From the NCBI GenBank assembly GCA_938028585.1, contig CALIZH010000248.1, forward strand, positions 1 to 12,948: 12,948 nucleotides of DNA, read 5' to 3'. The translations under genes were made by a program, and so were the position numbers. Below are positions 6,366-12,762 of the stretch, piece by piece. A model generated the notes under the pieces. That model had not been told where the DNA came from. It searched no databases and saw nothing but the letters and a program-made list of their open reading frames with translations. Origin of the DNA: an uncultured Actinomyces sp. (GTDB lineage Bacteria; Actinomycetota; Actinomycetes; Actinomycetales; Actinomycetaceae). Every line of letters starts with the position of its first letter. Within the stretch, counting starts at the first letter, position 1.

Positions 6366-7133
6366 ATGGGAACGACATTCAATATCTCTACTAACCCGGT
6401 GATTTCACTGGACCATGTCCACGTCGCCTGGGACCACGACCTCATTCTTCACGGCATCACCGCATCGATTCCCCAGGGGCAATGCGTCGCAGTCACCGGC
6501 CCAAATGGTGCCGGGAAGTCCACGCTGATGAAGGCGATCCTTGGAACTGCACCAATCTCCTCGGGCGATATTACGCTCTTCGGAAATTCGATCCGCAAAC
6601 GTTCCTCGATCCCGTGGCAGCGTATTGGCTACGTTCCCCAGCGCGCATCCTCCGGTGGTGCGATCTCCTCATCATGCATCGAAGTCGTTCTCTCCGGACT
6701 CCTGGGAACTCGCAAGTGGTGGCACTCTCGCGGTGACCGAGCAAAGGCACTGGAAGCACTGCGTTCCGTCGGCCTCGCGCATCGCGCGAAGGACCCCCTC
6801 CACATTCTTTCCGGCGGGCAACAACAGCGCGTACTCATCGCGCGCGCATTGGTCCGAAAGCCCGAGCTCCTGATCATGGACGAACCAATGGCCGGAATCG
6901 ATGCCTCTTCAAGGAGCAGGCTGGCCGACATCTGCCAGGCCGCAAAGGACGAGGGCGTAACGATCCTGCTGGTCCTTCACGAACTGGGCGAACTTGCCCC
7001 AGTCCTTGACCGCGAACTCCACATCCGTTCTGGACACTTCACCTACGATGGCCCCGCGCGAAGCGATTTGCGCGATCCTCACTCTGACCACTGCAATACG
7101 GCCGACCACCACGAAATGGAGGGGAGCCGATGA
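6366..7133 (+). CDS. znuC: Zinc ABC transporter ATP-binding protein (ZnuC-like)
   Basis: This cytoplasmic ATPase powers zinc import through the adjacent permease. All nucleotide-binding motifs are intact in 255 residues: Walker A G-P-N-G-A-G-K-S-T (45-53), Q-loop Gln92 (Y-V-P-Q-R), signature L-S-G-G-Q-Q-Q-R (148-155), Walker B L-L-I-M-D-E-P (168-174) and the switch His205 (L-V-L-H-E). The C-terminal tail is His-rich (H239, H242, H248, H249), common in zinc-handling ABC proteins. The reading frame is open from an ATG at 6336, but that lies in the 3' arm of the hairpin, so 6366 is preferred. Neither has a good ribosome binding site; TACACT at 6352-6357 could be the -10 of a near-leaderless transcript. 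The stop overlaps the permease start in ATGA. Manganese is a less likely substrate, given the His-rich ZnuA and the linked Zur. Confidence 0.85.
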   Translation: MGTTFNISTNPVISLDHVHVAWDHDLILHGITASIPQGQCVAVTGPNGAGKSTLMKAILGTAPISSGDITLFGNSIRKRSSIPWQRIGYVPQRASSGGAISSSCIEVVLSGLLGTRKWWHSRGDRAKALEALRSVGLAHRAKDPLHILSGGQQQRVLIARALVRKPELLIMDEPMAGIDASSRSRLADICQAAKDEGVTILLVLHELGELAPVLDRELHIRSGHFTYDGPARSDLRDPHSDHCNTADHHEMEGSR

Positions 7134-8062
7134 TCCTCGACATGCTTGCATCCCCCTTGATGCAGCGTTCCCTTCTTGCCGCACTCCTCGTTGGGTTATG
7201 CGCACCGATCGTCGGAACCTACCTGGTGCACCGACGCCTCGCAATGCTCGGTGACGGGATCGGCCACATCTCCTTAACCGGGGTCGCACTGGGATGGCTT
7301 GCCGGAACCGCGGCAAATGTCACCCCACACGATCAATGGGCAATCCCCGGCGCGTTGGTCGTATCTTTGCTTGGCGCGATCACTATCGAGCTCGTCCGCC
7401 AGTCCGGGCGCACTTCCTCTGATGTCGCACTAGCCATGCTCTTCTACGGCGGAATTGCCGGAGGCGTACTCCTGATCGGCCTGGCAAATGGAACATCCTC
7501 CCAGCTCAACGCCTATCTTTTCGGCTCAATTTCAACCGTTTCAAGCAGCGATGTCTGGTCAATTTGTCTGCTCGCACTGGTCATTGTCGCAATCGGCATC
7601 GGTCTGCTTCCCGCGCTCTACTCGGTGACAAATGACGAGGAATTCGCACGCTCAACAGGACTCCCTGTTCGTGCACTCACCATGCTGATCGCGATTTTGT
7701 CTGCTCTGACGGTTGTCGTTGCCATGCGAATTGTCGGTTCGCTTCTTGTATCAGCCCTCATGGTTGTCCCTGTGGCCATCGCACAACTTGGGGCCCATTC
7801 CTTCCGACGCACCATGGCTTACGCAATGGTCTTGGGAGCCCTCCTCTGCCTGGGAGGACTAGCCCTGACCTACTACATCGACCTCTCCCCCGGTGCAACG
7901 ATTGTTGTGGCCGCGATCGCTCTCTATGCTGTTGGATACGGAATCCGAGGCCTACGCGATCACTTCCGTCGCAAGCAGCGAATGCGTGAACTATCCGCAC
8001 CCGCGGAACATCCCGAGGCCTCGCCAAGAGATCGTGCGGACGCCACCACCGCGCGCGGGTAG
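7130..8062 (+). CDS. znuB: Zinc ABC transporter permease (ZnuB-like)
   Basis: This ABC-3 family integral membrane subunit forms the zinc channel. The 310-residue protein has multiple hydrophobic segments (for example about 14-32, 46-62, 71-88, 98-120, 142-163, with more after 185). It carries the family's conserved early motif R-R-L-A-M-L-G-D-G-I-G-H-I-S-L (35-49), the counterpart of the L-S-D-A-x-S-H-A-x-L-P stretch in other members. The C-terminus is a charged cytoplasmic tail of about 40 residues (R-R-K-Q-R-M-R-E-L onward), longer than usual for the family. The ATG overlaps the ATPase stop codon (ATGA) and has GGAGGGG (7118-7124) 5 bases upstream, so the two are translationally coupled. 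Metal specificity is inferred from the operon partners. Confidence 0.87.
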   Translation: MILDMLASPLMQRSLLAALLVGLCAPIVGTYLVHRRLAMLGDGIGHISLTGVALGWLAGTAANVTPHDQWAIPGALVVSLLGAITIELVRQSGRTSSDVALAMLFYGGIAGGVLLIGLANGTSSQLNAYLFGSISTVSSSDVWSICLLALVIVAIGIGLLPALYSVTNDEEFARSTGLPVRALTMLIAILSALTVVVAMRIVGSLLVSALMVVPVAIAQLGAHSFRRTMAYAMVLGALLCLGGLALTYYIDLSPGATIVVAAIALYAVGYGIRGLRDHFRRKQRMRELSAPAEHPEASPRDRADATTARG

Positions 8063-8106
8063 GGAAAAGAAATCTCACCACAGGCCTCGTCAATGAAAGG
8101 GACGCC

Positions 8107-8502
8107 ATGCAGCGAATGACCAAGCAACGCCAGGCGGTTTTCGACAACCTCAGCGAGCACCGCGACTTCCGCAGTGCGCAGAAGGTATTTGAGGACCTGA
8201 CCGCACGCGGGCACAAAATCGGTCTGGCAACCGTGTATCGCAACCTCCAGGCGCTGGCCGAAGACCACCAAGTCGATGTTCTGCGCTCCGCTGAGGGCGA
8301 GGCGCTCTACCGAAAGTGCGACACTCAAACTCACCACCACCACCTGGTCTGTCGTCACTGCGGACGCGCTGAAGACCTGGGGACAGGCGAGATAGAAAAA
8401 TGGATCTCTGCGGTGGCCGCCTCGCACGGATACACTCAGATTGAGCACTCAATTGAGCTATTCGGGCTCTGCTCTGAATGCACGCGAAAGGCAGACAGTT
8501 GA
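8107..8502 (+). CDS. zur: Fur-family zinc uptake regulator Zur
   Basis: This 131-residue Fur-family repressor probably senses zinc and represses the upstream znu genes. The N-terminal winged helix (about 4-52) includes the recognition region I-G-L-A-T-V-Y-R-N-L-Q-A-L. The C-terminal half has the His cluster H-H-H-H-L-V-C (76-82) and two C-x2-C pairs, Cys82/Cys85 and Cys122/Cys125, the structural zinc site of Zur/Fur/PerR proteins. GAAAGG (8095-8100) precedes the ATG at good spacing, 44 bases after the permease gene. Position in the operon and two matching boxes before znuA make Zur more likely than an iron or peroxide sensor, and imply negative feedback because Zur would repress its own operon. 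The last bases overlap the next gene. Confidence 0.88.
   Translation: MQRMTKQRQAVFDNLSEHRDFRSAQKVFEDLTARGHKIGLATVYRNLQALAEDHQVDVLRSAEGEALYRKCDTQTHHHHLVCRHCGRAEDLGTGEIEKWISAVAASHGYTQIEHSIELFGLCSECTRKADS
8486..8491 (+). promoter_or_regulatory. Ribosome binding site that fixes a TTG start for the DedA-family gene
   Basis: GAAAGG lies inside the end of zur and is 7 bases from a TTG at 8499, the same motif and spacing seen before the LacI-family gene. An ATG at 8478 has no such site, so TTG is the better start. Confidence 0.6.
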
Positions 8503-9035
8503 CACCTTCATGGGCCTCCTCGGGACTCCCACTTTTTATCTTCCTCTTTTTCGTTGTCTTTCAGCGCGCACAGCTGACCTACTGGCTGGGTCGCGCCGCA
8601 GCTAAAGGGGCACTGACCGCCTCGGGAAAGAAGGGCCTTCGAGGGAAGATCGCTGCTTGGTTTGAGGGGCCTGTCCCCCGTTCGGGTGCTCGTCTTTTGG
8701 AACAGTGGGGAATCATCATCATCCCGCTGTGCTTCCTGACAGTTGGCGTACAAACTGCGGTCAATGCCGGAGCAGGCGTCGTCCGCATGTCGTGGAAGAA
8801 GTACACGCTTGCCATGATTCCAGGCTGCATTGCGTGGTCGATTATGTACGGCCTGGGAATGCTCGCAGTGTGGATGGCAGTTGTTCGCGCGGCGGCGGGC
8901 TCAGTGTGGGGTTGGCTGGGACTAGCGGCAATCGCAGCGATTATCACCGCAGTTGTGCTGATGAAGCGACGCCGCGGACACAGGCAACGGCACGAACACC
9001 TTCACACCGAATTGACACAGGAAGTCGCTGAATAA
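8499..9035 (+). CDS. DedA-family (VTT-domain) membrane protein
   Basis: From the TTG at 8499 the protein has 178 residues; an ATG at 8478 would add 7. It resembles actinobacterial DedA/SNARE-associated (VTT) proteins: an N-terminal membrane segment (G-L-P-L-F-I-F-L-F-F-V-V-F), then R-A-Q-L-T-Y-W-L-G-R, a cytoplasmic stretch with G-A-R-L-L-E-Q-W-G, and more hydrophobic segments ending in a very basic tail (M-K-R-R-R-G-H-R-Q-R-H). DedA proteins have been shown in other bacteria to return undecaprenyl phosphate across the membrane; whether this short member does so is inference. The TTG overlaps the zur stop (TTGA), so it is coupled to zur and should share zinc control. Its 3' end is partly duplicated 61 bases downstream. 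Confidence 0.7.
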   Translation: MTPSWASSGLPLFIFLFFVVFQRAQLTYWLGRAAAKGALTASGKKGLRGKIAAWFEGPVPRSGARLLEQWGIIIIPLCFLTVGVQTAVNAGAGVVRMSWKKYTLAMIPGCIAWSIMYGLGMLAVWMAVVRAAAGSVWGWLGLAAIAAIITAVVLMKRRRGHRQRHEHLHTELTQEVAE

Positions 9036-9106
9036 CACACGACATCCGCGCCTTCCTCCGTCTCCTCCCCAAATGACACAGGAAGTCGCCAAAAGACACA
9101 CGCCAT
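9013..9106 (+). repeat. Imperfect 33-bp direct repeat spanning the end of the DedA-family gene
   Basis: The unit at 9013-9045 begins TGACACAGGAAGTCGC, contains the gene's stop codon and recurs at 9074-9106 with 28 of 33 bases identical. The offset is 61 bases, not a multiple of three. The second copy is outside any gene and looks like the remnant of a local duplication. Confidence 0.8.
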
Positions 9107-9159
9107 AGCCTGTGACATTCACCGACTTCATGTGGAGCTAGCGTGGAGGGGGCAGGAAC

Positions 9160-9179
9160 GAGGCGCTACAAAGCGCCTC
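9160..9179. terminator. Possible bidirectional terminator between convergent genes
   Basis: GAGGCGCT-ACAA-AGCGCCTC is a perfect 8-bp stem with a 4-base loop, midway between the convergent DedA-family and uppS genes. Neither side is followed by a clear U-run, so it would be a weak or factor-assisted terminator. Position rather than sequence quality supports the call. Confidence 0.45.
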
Positions 9180-9207
9180 CTCGACTATTCGCCAGCCCGC
9201 CGCCACG

Positions 9208-9246
9208 AGGCCCTGAACGCCCCCAAGCCGCAAGGCCCTAAACGCC
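9208..9246. repeat. 14-bp direct repeat at the uppS 3' end
   Basis: AGGCCCTGAACGCC (9208-9221) and AGGCCCTAAACGCC (9233-9246) differ at one base and are offset by 25. The second copy includes the uppS stop codon; the single difference turns that TAG into CAG in the outer copy. Confidence 0.6.
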
Positions 9247-10077
9247 AGCTCCACCAGCTACAAGGTCCTGTGCACCGCCAAAACGCCTCTCACGTCCGGC
9301 GTATTCAAGCAGGCAGTCCCACAAAGCTTCGCGGTCAAAAGTCGGCCACGGTTTCGGGCTAAACATGAACTCTGCATAGGCCATTTGCCAGAGCATATAG
9401 TTCGAAAGCCTCTGCTCCCCCGAAGTTCGGATCATCAAATCAACATCGGGAACATCGGGCAGGTACAGGTGCCGAGCGAAAGTTCGTTCATTTACTCCAC
9501 GCGGCGACAAACGCCCTGCGGCAACATCTTGAGCAATTGAGCGGGCTGCATCGGCGATTTCCGCACGACCTCCGTAATTCACGCACATCACCAAATCCAA
9601 AGTGGTGTTGTCATGCGTCTTTTCTTCCGCGCGCTCCAAAGCGTGAATAACCGATTTCCACAGTTTCGGTTCGCGACCACTCCACCGGACATGAACTCCC
9701 CACTCATTCAGCAGGTCCGTTCGCCGAGCCAAAACATCACTGGCGTAGCTCATGATGAAGCGGACCTCTGCGGGCGAACGCTTCCAGTTTTCCGTCGAGA
9801 AGGTGTAGACGGATAGATAGCGCACACCGGCATCGATGGCTCCAGCGATTGTGTCGAGAAGCGCGTACTCACCCGCCCGGTGGCCTTCTGTGCGCGCAAG
9901 CCCCCGTTCATTGGCCCAGCGTCCATTTCCGTCCATGATGATGGCGACGTGGCGGGGTGCTTCCCCGGCCGCAAATTCGGGTGCTTGCCGAGGCCACTGG
10001 CCGGGTCCTGCAACCGGCTGACGTGGGTCTTTGGGAGCGCGTTCCATGGGCGTCAGTTGTACAAATTCGGGGCTCAT
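9238..10077 (-). CDS. uppS: Isoprenyl transferase (long-chain cis-polyprenyl diphosphate synthase)
   Basis: This cytoplasmic enzyme condenses isopentenyl diphosphate in cis to make the C50-C55 lipid carrier for cell-wall synthesis. The 279 residues include every UppS motif: H-V-A-I-I-M-D-G-N-G-R-W-A (43-55) with catalytic Asp49, H66-R-A-G, S-V-Y-T-F-S-T-E-N-W (89-98), C-V-N-Y-G-G-R-x-E-I (165-174) and the substrate-binding D-L-M-I-R-T-S-G-E-Q-R-L-S-N (213-226). The first 40 residues are a Pro-rich leader, as in mycobacterial homologues. The ATG at 10077 is chosen because it overlaps the recO stop (ATGA) and has AAAGGAG (10087-10093) 9 bases upstream; the frame stays open upstream inside recO. 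The recO-uppS order resembles that of the M. tuberculosis decaprenyl diphosphate synthase gene Rv2361c, so a C50 product is possible but unproven. Confidence 0.92.
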   Translation of the reverse strand: MSPEFVQLTPMERAPKDPRQPVAGPGQWPRQAPEFAAGEAPRHVAIIMDGNGRWANERGLARTEGHRAGEYALLDTIAGAIDAGVRYLSVYTFSTENWKRSPAEVRFIMSYASDVLARRTDLLNEWGVHVRWSGREPKLWKSVIHALERAEEKTHDNTTLDLVMCVNYGGRAEIADAARSIAQDVAAGRLSPRGVNERTFARHLYLPDVPDVDLMIRTSGEQRLSNYMLWQMAYAEFMFSPKPWPTFDREALWDCLLEYAGRERRFGGAQDLVAGGAGV

Positions 10078-10817
10078 GCGTGCGGGCTCCTTTCCAGGAG
10101 TTGCAGTGATTTCAGTCGGCGTTCGATATGCCATTGAGTGTAGCTAGAGACCAGGCCCATCATCTCGCTGCGCGCCCATGTCGGTGCGCTATCCGCGCTT
10201 TCCCAATCGCCGCTGAGAAGAGCGCCCATCAATTCCATCGAATCGGGAGCGGGAAGCGAGGCGCCGGGCGGACGGCAGTTATCGCACACGGCGCCACCCT
10301 CAGTAATGGAAAAACCCAGGTGCGGCCCCTCGCTGCCGCACACTGCGCAGTCGTAACACGATGGCGCCCACCCTGCGATTGCCAGGGCGCGAAGCATGTA
10401 CGAGGCCAAGATCAGAGCCGGGTCGTGCCGGCGGTGAGAAAGCGCATGGAGAGCTCCGACCAGCAACAAGTACTGCTGATGGGTTCCATCATCTCCATCG
10501 CTCGAAAGCTTATCTGCGGTTTCGACGATGACCGAGGCCCGCGAGTACAACTCGTAATCCGCTGCAAGCAGTTCCCCGTGGGAGGCAATTGTTTCTACCT
10601 GAATGATCGTATCGAGGCTCCGCCCACGGTGAAGCTGAACATCAACGACAGAGAAGGGCTCAAGTCGTGCTCCGAACTTCGATGTTGTTCGTCGTACGCC
10701 TTTCGCGACCGCTCGAACCTGACCGTGTTCAGAGGTCAGGAGCCAGATGATACGGTCGGCCTCGCCCAGTTTTTGCGTACGCAAAACCACGGCCTCATCC
10801 CGATAACTCCTGATCAC
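10074..10817 (-). CDS. recO: DNA repair protein RecO
   Basis: RecO works with RecR (and RecF) to load RecA onto SSB-coated single-stranded DNA in gap repair. The 247-residue protein has the expected N-terminal OB fold beginning Y-R-D-E-A-V-V-L-R-T (5-14), then K-L-G-E-A-D-R-I-I and R-A-V-A-K-G-V-R-R-T-x-S-K-F-G (35-49). A helical domain follows, with a zinc-finger module Cys154/Cys157/Cys160 and Cys178/Cys181. The frame is open back to 10925, but that part contains the terminator of the upstream gene (10860-10900), and RecO homologues begin a few residues before Y-R-D-E, so the GTG at 10817 is the start. The ribosome binding site is poor (AGGAAG directly abuts the GTG); GAAAAT just upstream might be the -10 of a leaderless transcript. 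The stop overlaps the uppS start. Confidence 0.9.
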   Translation of the reverse strand: MIRSYRDEAVVLRTQKLGEADRIIWLLTSEHGQVRAVAKGVRRTTSKFGARLEPFSVVDVQLHRGRSLDTIIQVETIASHGELLAADYELYSRASVIVETADKLSSDGDDGTHQQYLLLVGALHALSHRRHDPALILASYMLRALAIAGWAPSCYDCAVCGSEGPHLGFSITEGGAVCDNCRPPGASLPAPDSMELMGALLSGDWESADSAPTWARSEMMGLVSSYTQWHIERRLKSLQLLERSPHA

Positions 10818-10859
10818 CTTCCTATTTTCACATTCACTACCAGAGCAGGCCCGCCGCGA

Positions 10860-10900
10860 CACAAAATTGCGCTTGGGGCCGAAGCGACCCCAAGCGCAAT
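10860..10900 (-). terminator. Intrinsic terminator of the DUF5692 gene
   Basis: ATTGCGCTTGGGG (10866-10878) pairs perfectly with 10888-10900 around a 9-base loop. Read on the minus strand the stem is followed by TTTTGTGT, a short U-rich tract. It lies 72 bases after the DUF5692 stop codon and separates that gene from recO-uppS, so recO needs its own promoter between about 10818 and 10860. Confidence 0.85.
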
Positions 10901-10962
10901 ATGCCTGTGTGATTTCAGATCCCACATAGTCCGAACAGATTCGGGTATGTAAAGGATCTAGA

Positions 10963-10997
10963 TCGCGAACGCTCAGATATTGGCCTCGCGAACGCTC
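10963..10997. repeat. 12-bp direct repeat spanning the end of the DUF5692 gene
   Basis: TCGCGAACGCTC occurs exactly at 10963-10974 and 10986-10997, an offset of 23. One copy is coding (close to the C-terminus); the other starts in the stop codon and runs into the 3' untranslated region. It parallels the tail repeats of the two preceding genes. Confidence 0.55.
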
Positions 10998-11896
10998 TTG
11001 TATGACGCAAGATCGGTGTAGAGCTCATCGCGCAGCGGGTTCTTACGCCCACGAACAATGACGTAGATCTGGTAGACCGCAACAGCCACGTTAGCCGCGA
11101 GCGCCAGCGCAGAAACAGTCATAAGGGCAGCGTCGTTATGCGATGCGTTGACCGCAAACTTAGACGAAGTCACGAAGGAAGGAACTGCCATGGTGAACAT
11201 CATCCACAGTGCAAGGGTGTGCGCACGGTGCTGGAGCCACGCGCCTCGTTTAATGAAGAAGGCGGGGATAGTGCAGGAGATGAGCAGGGCTGCGCCCGCG
11301 TAGAAGGAGTGGTCTCCCACGCAGTTGTACACGTAGGCAAAGTTCCACAGATCGTAGGCGATAATCCAGAACCAGAGCATATCGGGCCAGATCATGTCCT
11401 TTTCTTTATCGCGAGAGATAAAGATTCCAAACCATCCGCAAATCGTCAGGAGGTTAAGCAGACCGGCGATACCGTTCATGTAGTTCCAGGGCCCTGAAAC
11501 CATGAAAACTCCGTCGACCATCTCACGCACACCCATGGCACCGACTTGGAAGTCACGGATGCAGGCCTCGGTGATGTTAATGGCCAAGATCGCCGGCGGG
11601 AAGGCAAGCGCCCACCGGTTGGTCTGCAACTTGGGAATGTAACGGATTGCCATGAAGCCCAGACATCCGGCAAGGGCGGAGTAGACCTTGACCCAGTGGA
11701 ACCAGGTCCCCGTTGAGGAATCCGGTCCCGCTGTTGTCGGCCAGACAAAGATTGTCAGAACGATGGGAAGAACAATAAATACTGCAATTCCTGCCCACTT
11801 CCAGCGGCGGGTGATCTCATTGCCGATGATGAGAGCAGCAAGGACTCCAAACCAGGCAAGCCAGGAATACCAGGGGATCGATTCAAAGAGGAACAA
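10973..11896 (-). CDS. DUF5692-family multi-pass membrane protein of unknown function
   Basis: I recognise this as a DUF5692-like protein by its F-L-F-E-S-I-P-W-Y-S-W-L-A-W start; the function of the family is not known. From TTG at 11896 it has 307 residues and about nine hydrophobic segments (roughly 10-26, 34-52, 70-85, 95-108, 140-160, 168-190, 198-215, 225-243, 258-281). Unusually polar residues lie in or beside them: E109/R114/D115, W137-N-Y-M-N-G, D182-L-W-N-F and D195-H-S-F-Y, which suggests a channel, transporter or membrane enzyme rather than a passive anchor. An ATG at 11962 would add 22 residues but has no ribosome binding site and lies in the operator, whereas AAAGGAG (11905-11911) is 8 bases from the TTG. 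It is monocistronic, divergent from a TetR-family gene that probably regulates it. Confidence 0.7.
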   Translation of the reverse strand: MFLFESIPWYSWLAWFGVLAALIIGNEITRRWKWAGIAVFIVLPIVLTIFVWPTTAGPDSSTGTWFHWVKVYSALAGCLGFMAIRYIPKLQTNRWALAFPPAILAINITEACIRDFQVGAMGVREMVDGVFMVSGPWNYMNGIAGLLNLLTICGWFGIFISRDKEKDMIWPDMLWFWIIAYDLWNFAYVYNCVGDHSFYAGAALLISCTIPAFFIKRGAWLQHRAHTLALWMMFTMAVPSFVTSSKFAVNASHNDAALMTVSALALAANVAVAVYQIYVIVRGRKNPLRDELYTDLASYKSVREANI

Positions 11897-11904
11897 CTCT
11901 CCAA

Positions 11905-11911
11905 CTCCTTT
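11905..11911 (-). promoter_or_regulatory. Ribosome binding site that supports a TTG start for the DUF5692 gene
   Basis: A strong AAAGGAG on the minus strand is 8 bases from a TTG at 11896. Starting there yields an N-terminus of M-F-L-F-E-S-I-P-W-Y, which I recall as the usual family start. The upstream ATG at 11962 lacks any such site. Confidence 0.55.
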
Positions 11912-11960
11912 GGTGAAATAAGCTGATAAGGAAACATTAAGGTTGTTTTCAGCAGGAGTC

Positions 11961-11988
11961 ATTGGACATCATTTCGAAAGTGTCTAAT
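11961..11988. promoter_or_regulatory. Inverted repeat in the DUF5692/TetR divergent promoter region
   Basis: ATTGGACA (11961-11968) and TGTCTAAT (11981-11988) are inverted copies with one mismatch, spaced by 12 bases that include the palindrome TTTCGAAA (11972-11979). On the minus strand TATTAG (11989-11984) could be the -10 of the DUF5692 gene, so a bound regulator would block it. The divergent TetR-family protein is the natural candidate to bind here. Confidence 0.5.
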
Positions 11989-12048
11989 ACTCAAAGGAGT
12001 GCGGCTCATACGCATGCCTGAACGCGAATCGATCCCATCAAGGAAGTT

Positions 12049-12678
12049 ATGTCTACCAGTGCAGAAAACACCCGCGAGAAGCTTGGTGCTGCCCTCAAAG
12101 ACGAATTGCGTTCAACACCGATTACAAAGGTTACGGTCCGTCGCCTTACCGAACGAGCCGGTGTCACCAGGCAGGCCTTTTACTATCACTTCCCCGATGT
12201 CATGTCCTTGGGGGCTTGGGTTTTCGAGCGTGAGATCGTCGCACACATCATGGCTCATGCAACCTACCAGGAGTGGTCGGATGGCCTCTGCGATCTCTTG
12301 GTCTACATGCGCCAGCACCATGAACAGACCTACGCGGTCGTCTCCTCGCTCAGCCGCAAAGAGGTGGAAGAATTTTTTTACCAGGCGTTCCGCGAAATGA
12401 TGGCCGCGATTATCACTGAGCTCGAGGGGCAAACACCTCAGCAGGACACCGATAGCGCTGCCGTGGCTCCAGTTTTTTCGCCTCTTTCCGCCCAATACCG
12501 TGATTTCATCATCGACCACTTCACATTGAGTGTGGTCGCGCATGTCTTGCATTGGCTGAACCAGGATATGCGCGCTGACCCATACATCCTCGTGGAGAAC
12601 ATCGAAGTCATCATGCGCGGAAGCGTTCTTGCCGCCTTGAAACGTTATTCCACCACTCCTCCCCCACCGCTACGCTGA
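12049..12678 (+). CDS. TetR-family transcriptional regulator
   Basis: This 209-residue protein has a TetR-type helix-turn-helix at about 25-48 (I-T-K-V-T-V-R-R-L-T-E-R-A-G-V-T-R-Q-A-F then Y-Y-H-F). The N-terminal half resembles the DhaS-like group (T-R-E-K-L-G-A-A-L-K-D-E-L). The C-terminal ligand/dimer domain contains Y-R-D-F-I-I-D-H-F and V-L-H-W-L-N-Q-D-M, consistent with the TetR_C_8-type domain of that group. AAGGAAG (12040-12046) precedes the ATG at short spacing. The gene is divergent from the DUF5692 gene across 152 bases that contain an inverted repeat, so it probably regulates that gene and perhaps itself. The ligand is unknown. The DyP peroxidase gene follows 84 bases later on the same strand and might be co-regulated. 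Confidence 0.82.
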   Translation: MSTSAENTREKLGAALKDELRSTPITKVTVRRLTERAGVTRQAFYYHFPDVMSLGAWVFEREIVAHIMAHATYQEWSDGLCDLLVYMRQHHEQTYAVVSSLSRKEVEEFFYQAFREMMAAIITELEGQTPQQDTDSAAVAPVFSPLSAQYRDFIIDHFTLSVVAHVLHWLNQDMRADPYILVENIEVIMRGSVLAALKRYSTTPPPPLR

Positions 12679-12762
12679 CTTCCCTCCCCGCGTCCGCCCA
12701 GCCTCGATACATCAAGCGACCTATCATCGAAGACGAATGAATAACTGCAAGTGGAGGACACC

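Larger units (their letters stand above)
9131..9255. repeat. Imperfect inverted repeat derived from the uppS 3' end
   Basis: 9131-9150 matches the reverse complement of 9236-9255 at 16 of 20 bases. The second arm holds the last codons and stop of uppS. The pair encloses the hairpin at 9160-9179, and together they could fold as a larger structure in transcripts of either strand. Confidence 0.45.

Noticed and set aside
8445..8458. Palindromic CTCAATTGAG inside zur, with a similar TCAATTGA before malE (4083-4090)
   Set aside because: Short AT-rich palindromes like this arise easily by chance; one copy is coding and the two contexts share nothing else.
10128..10952. 274-codon open frame on the plus strand opposite recO
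   Set aside because: It is antisense to recO, which has all family motifs, and it would run through the terminator at 10860-10900; no recognisable protein features.
10955..10964. Palindrome GATCTAGATC downstream of the DUF5692 gene
   Set aside because: A 10-base palindrome with no loop and no linked promoter; too short to support an operator or terminator.
12704..12730. Loose TCGAT...ATCGA symmetry upstream of the DyP-type peroxidase gene
   Set aside because: Only 5-base arms separated by 17 bases; not distinguishable from chance.
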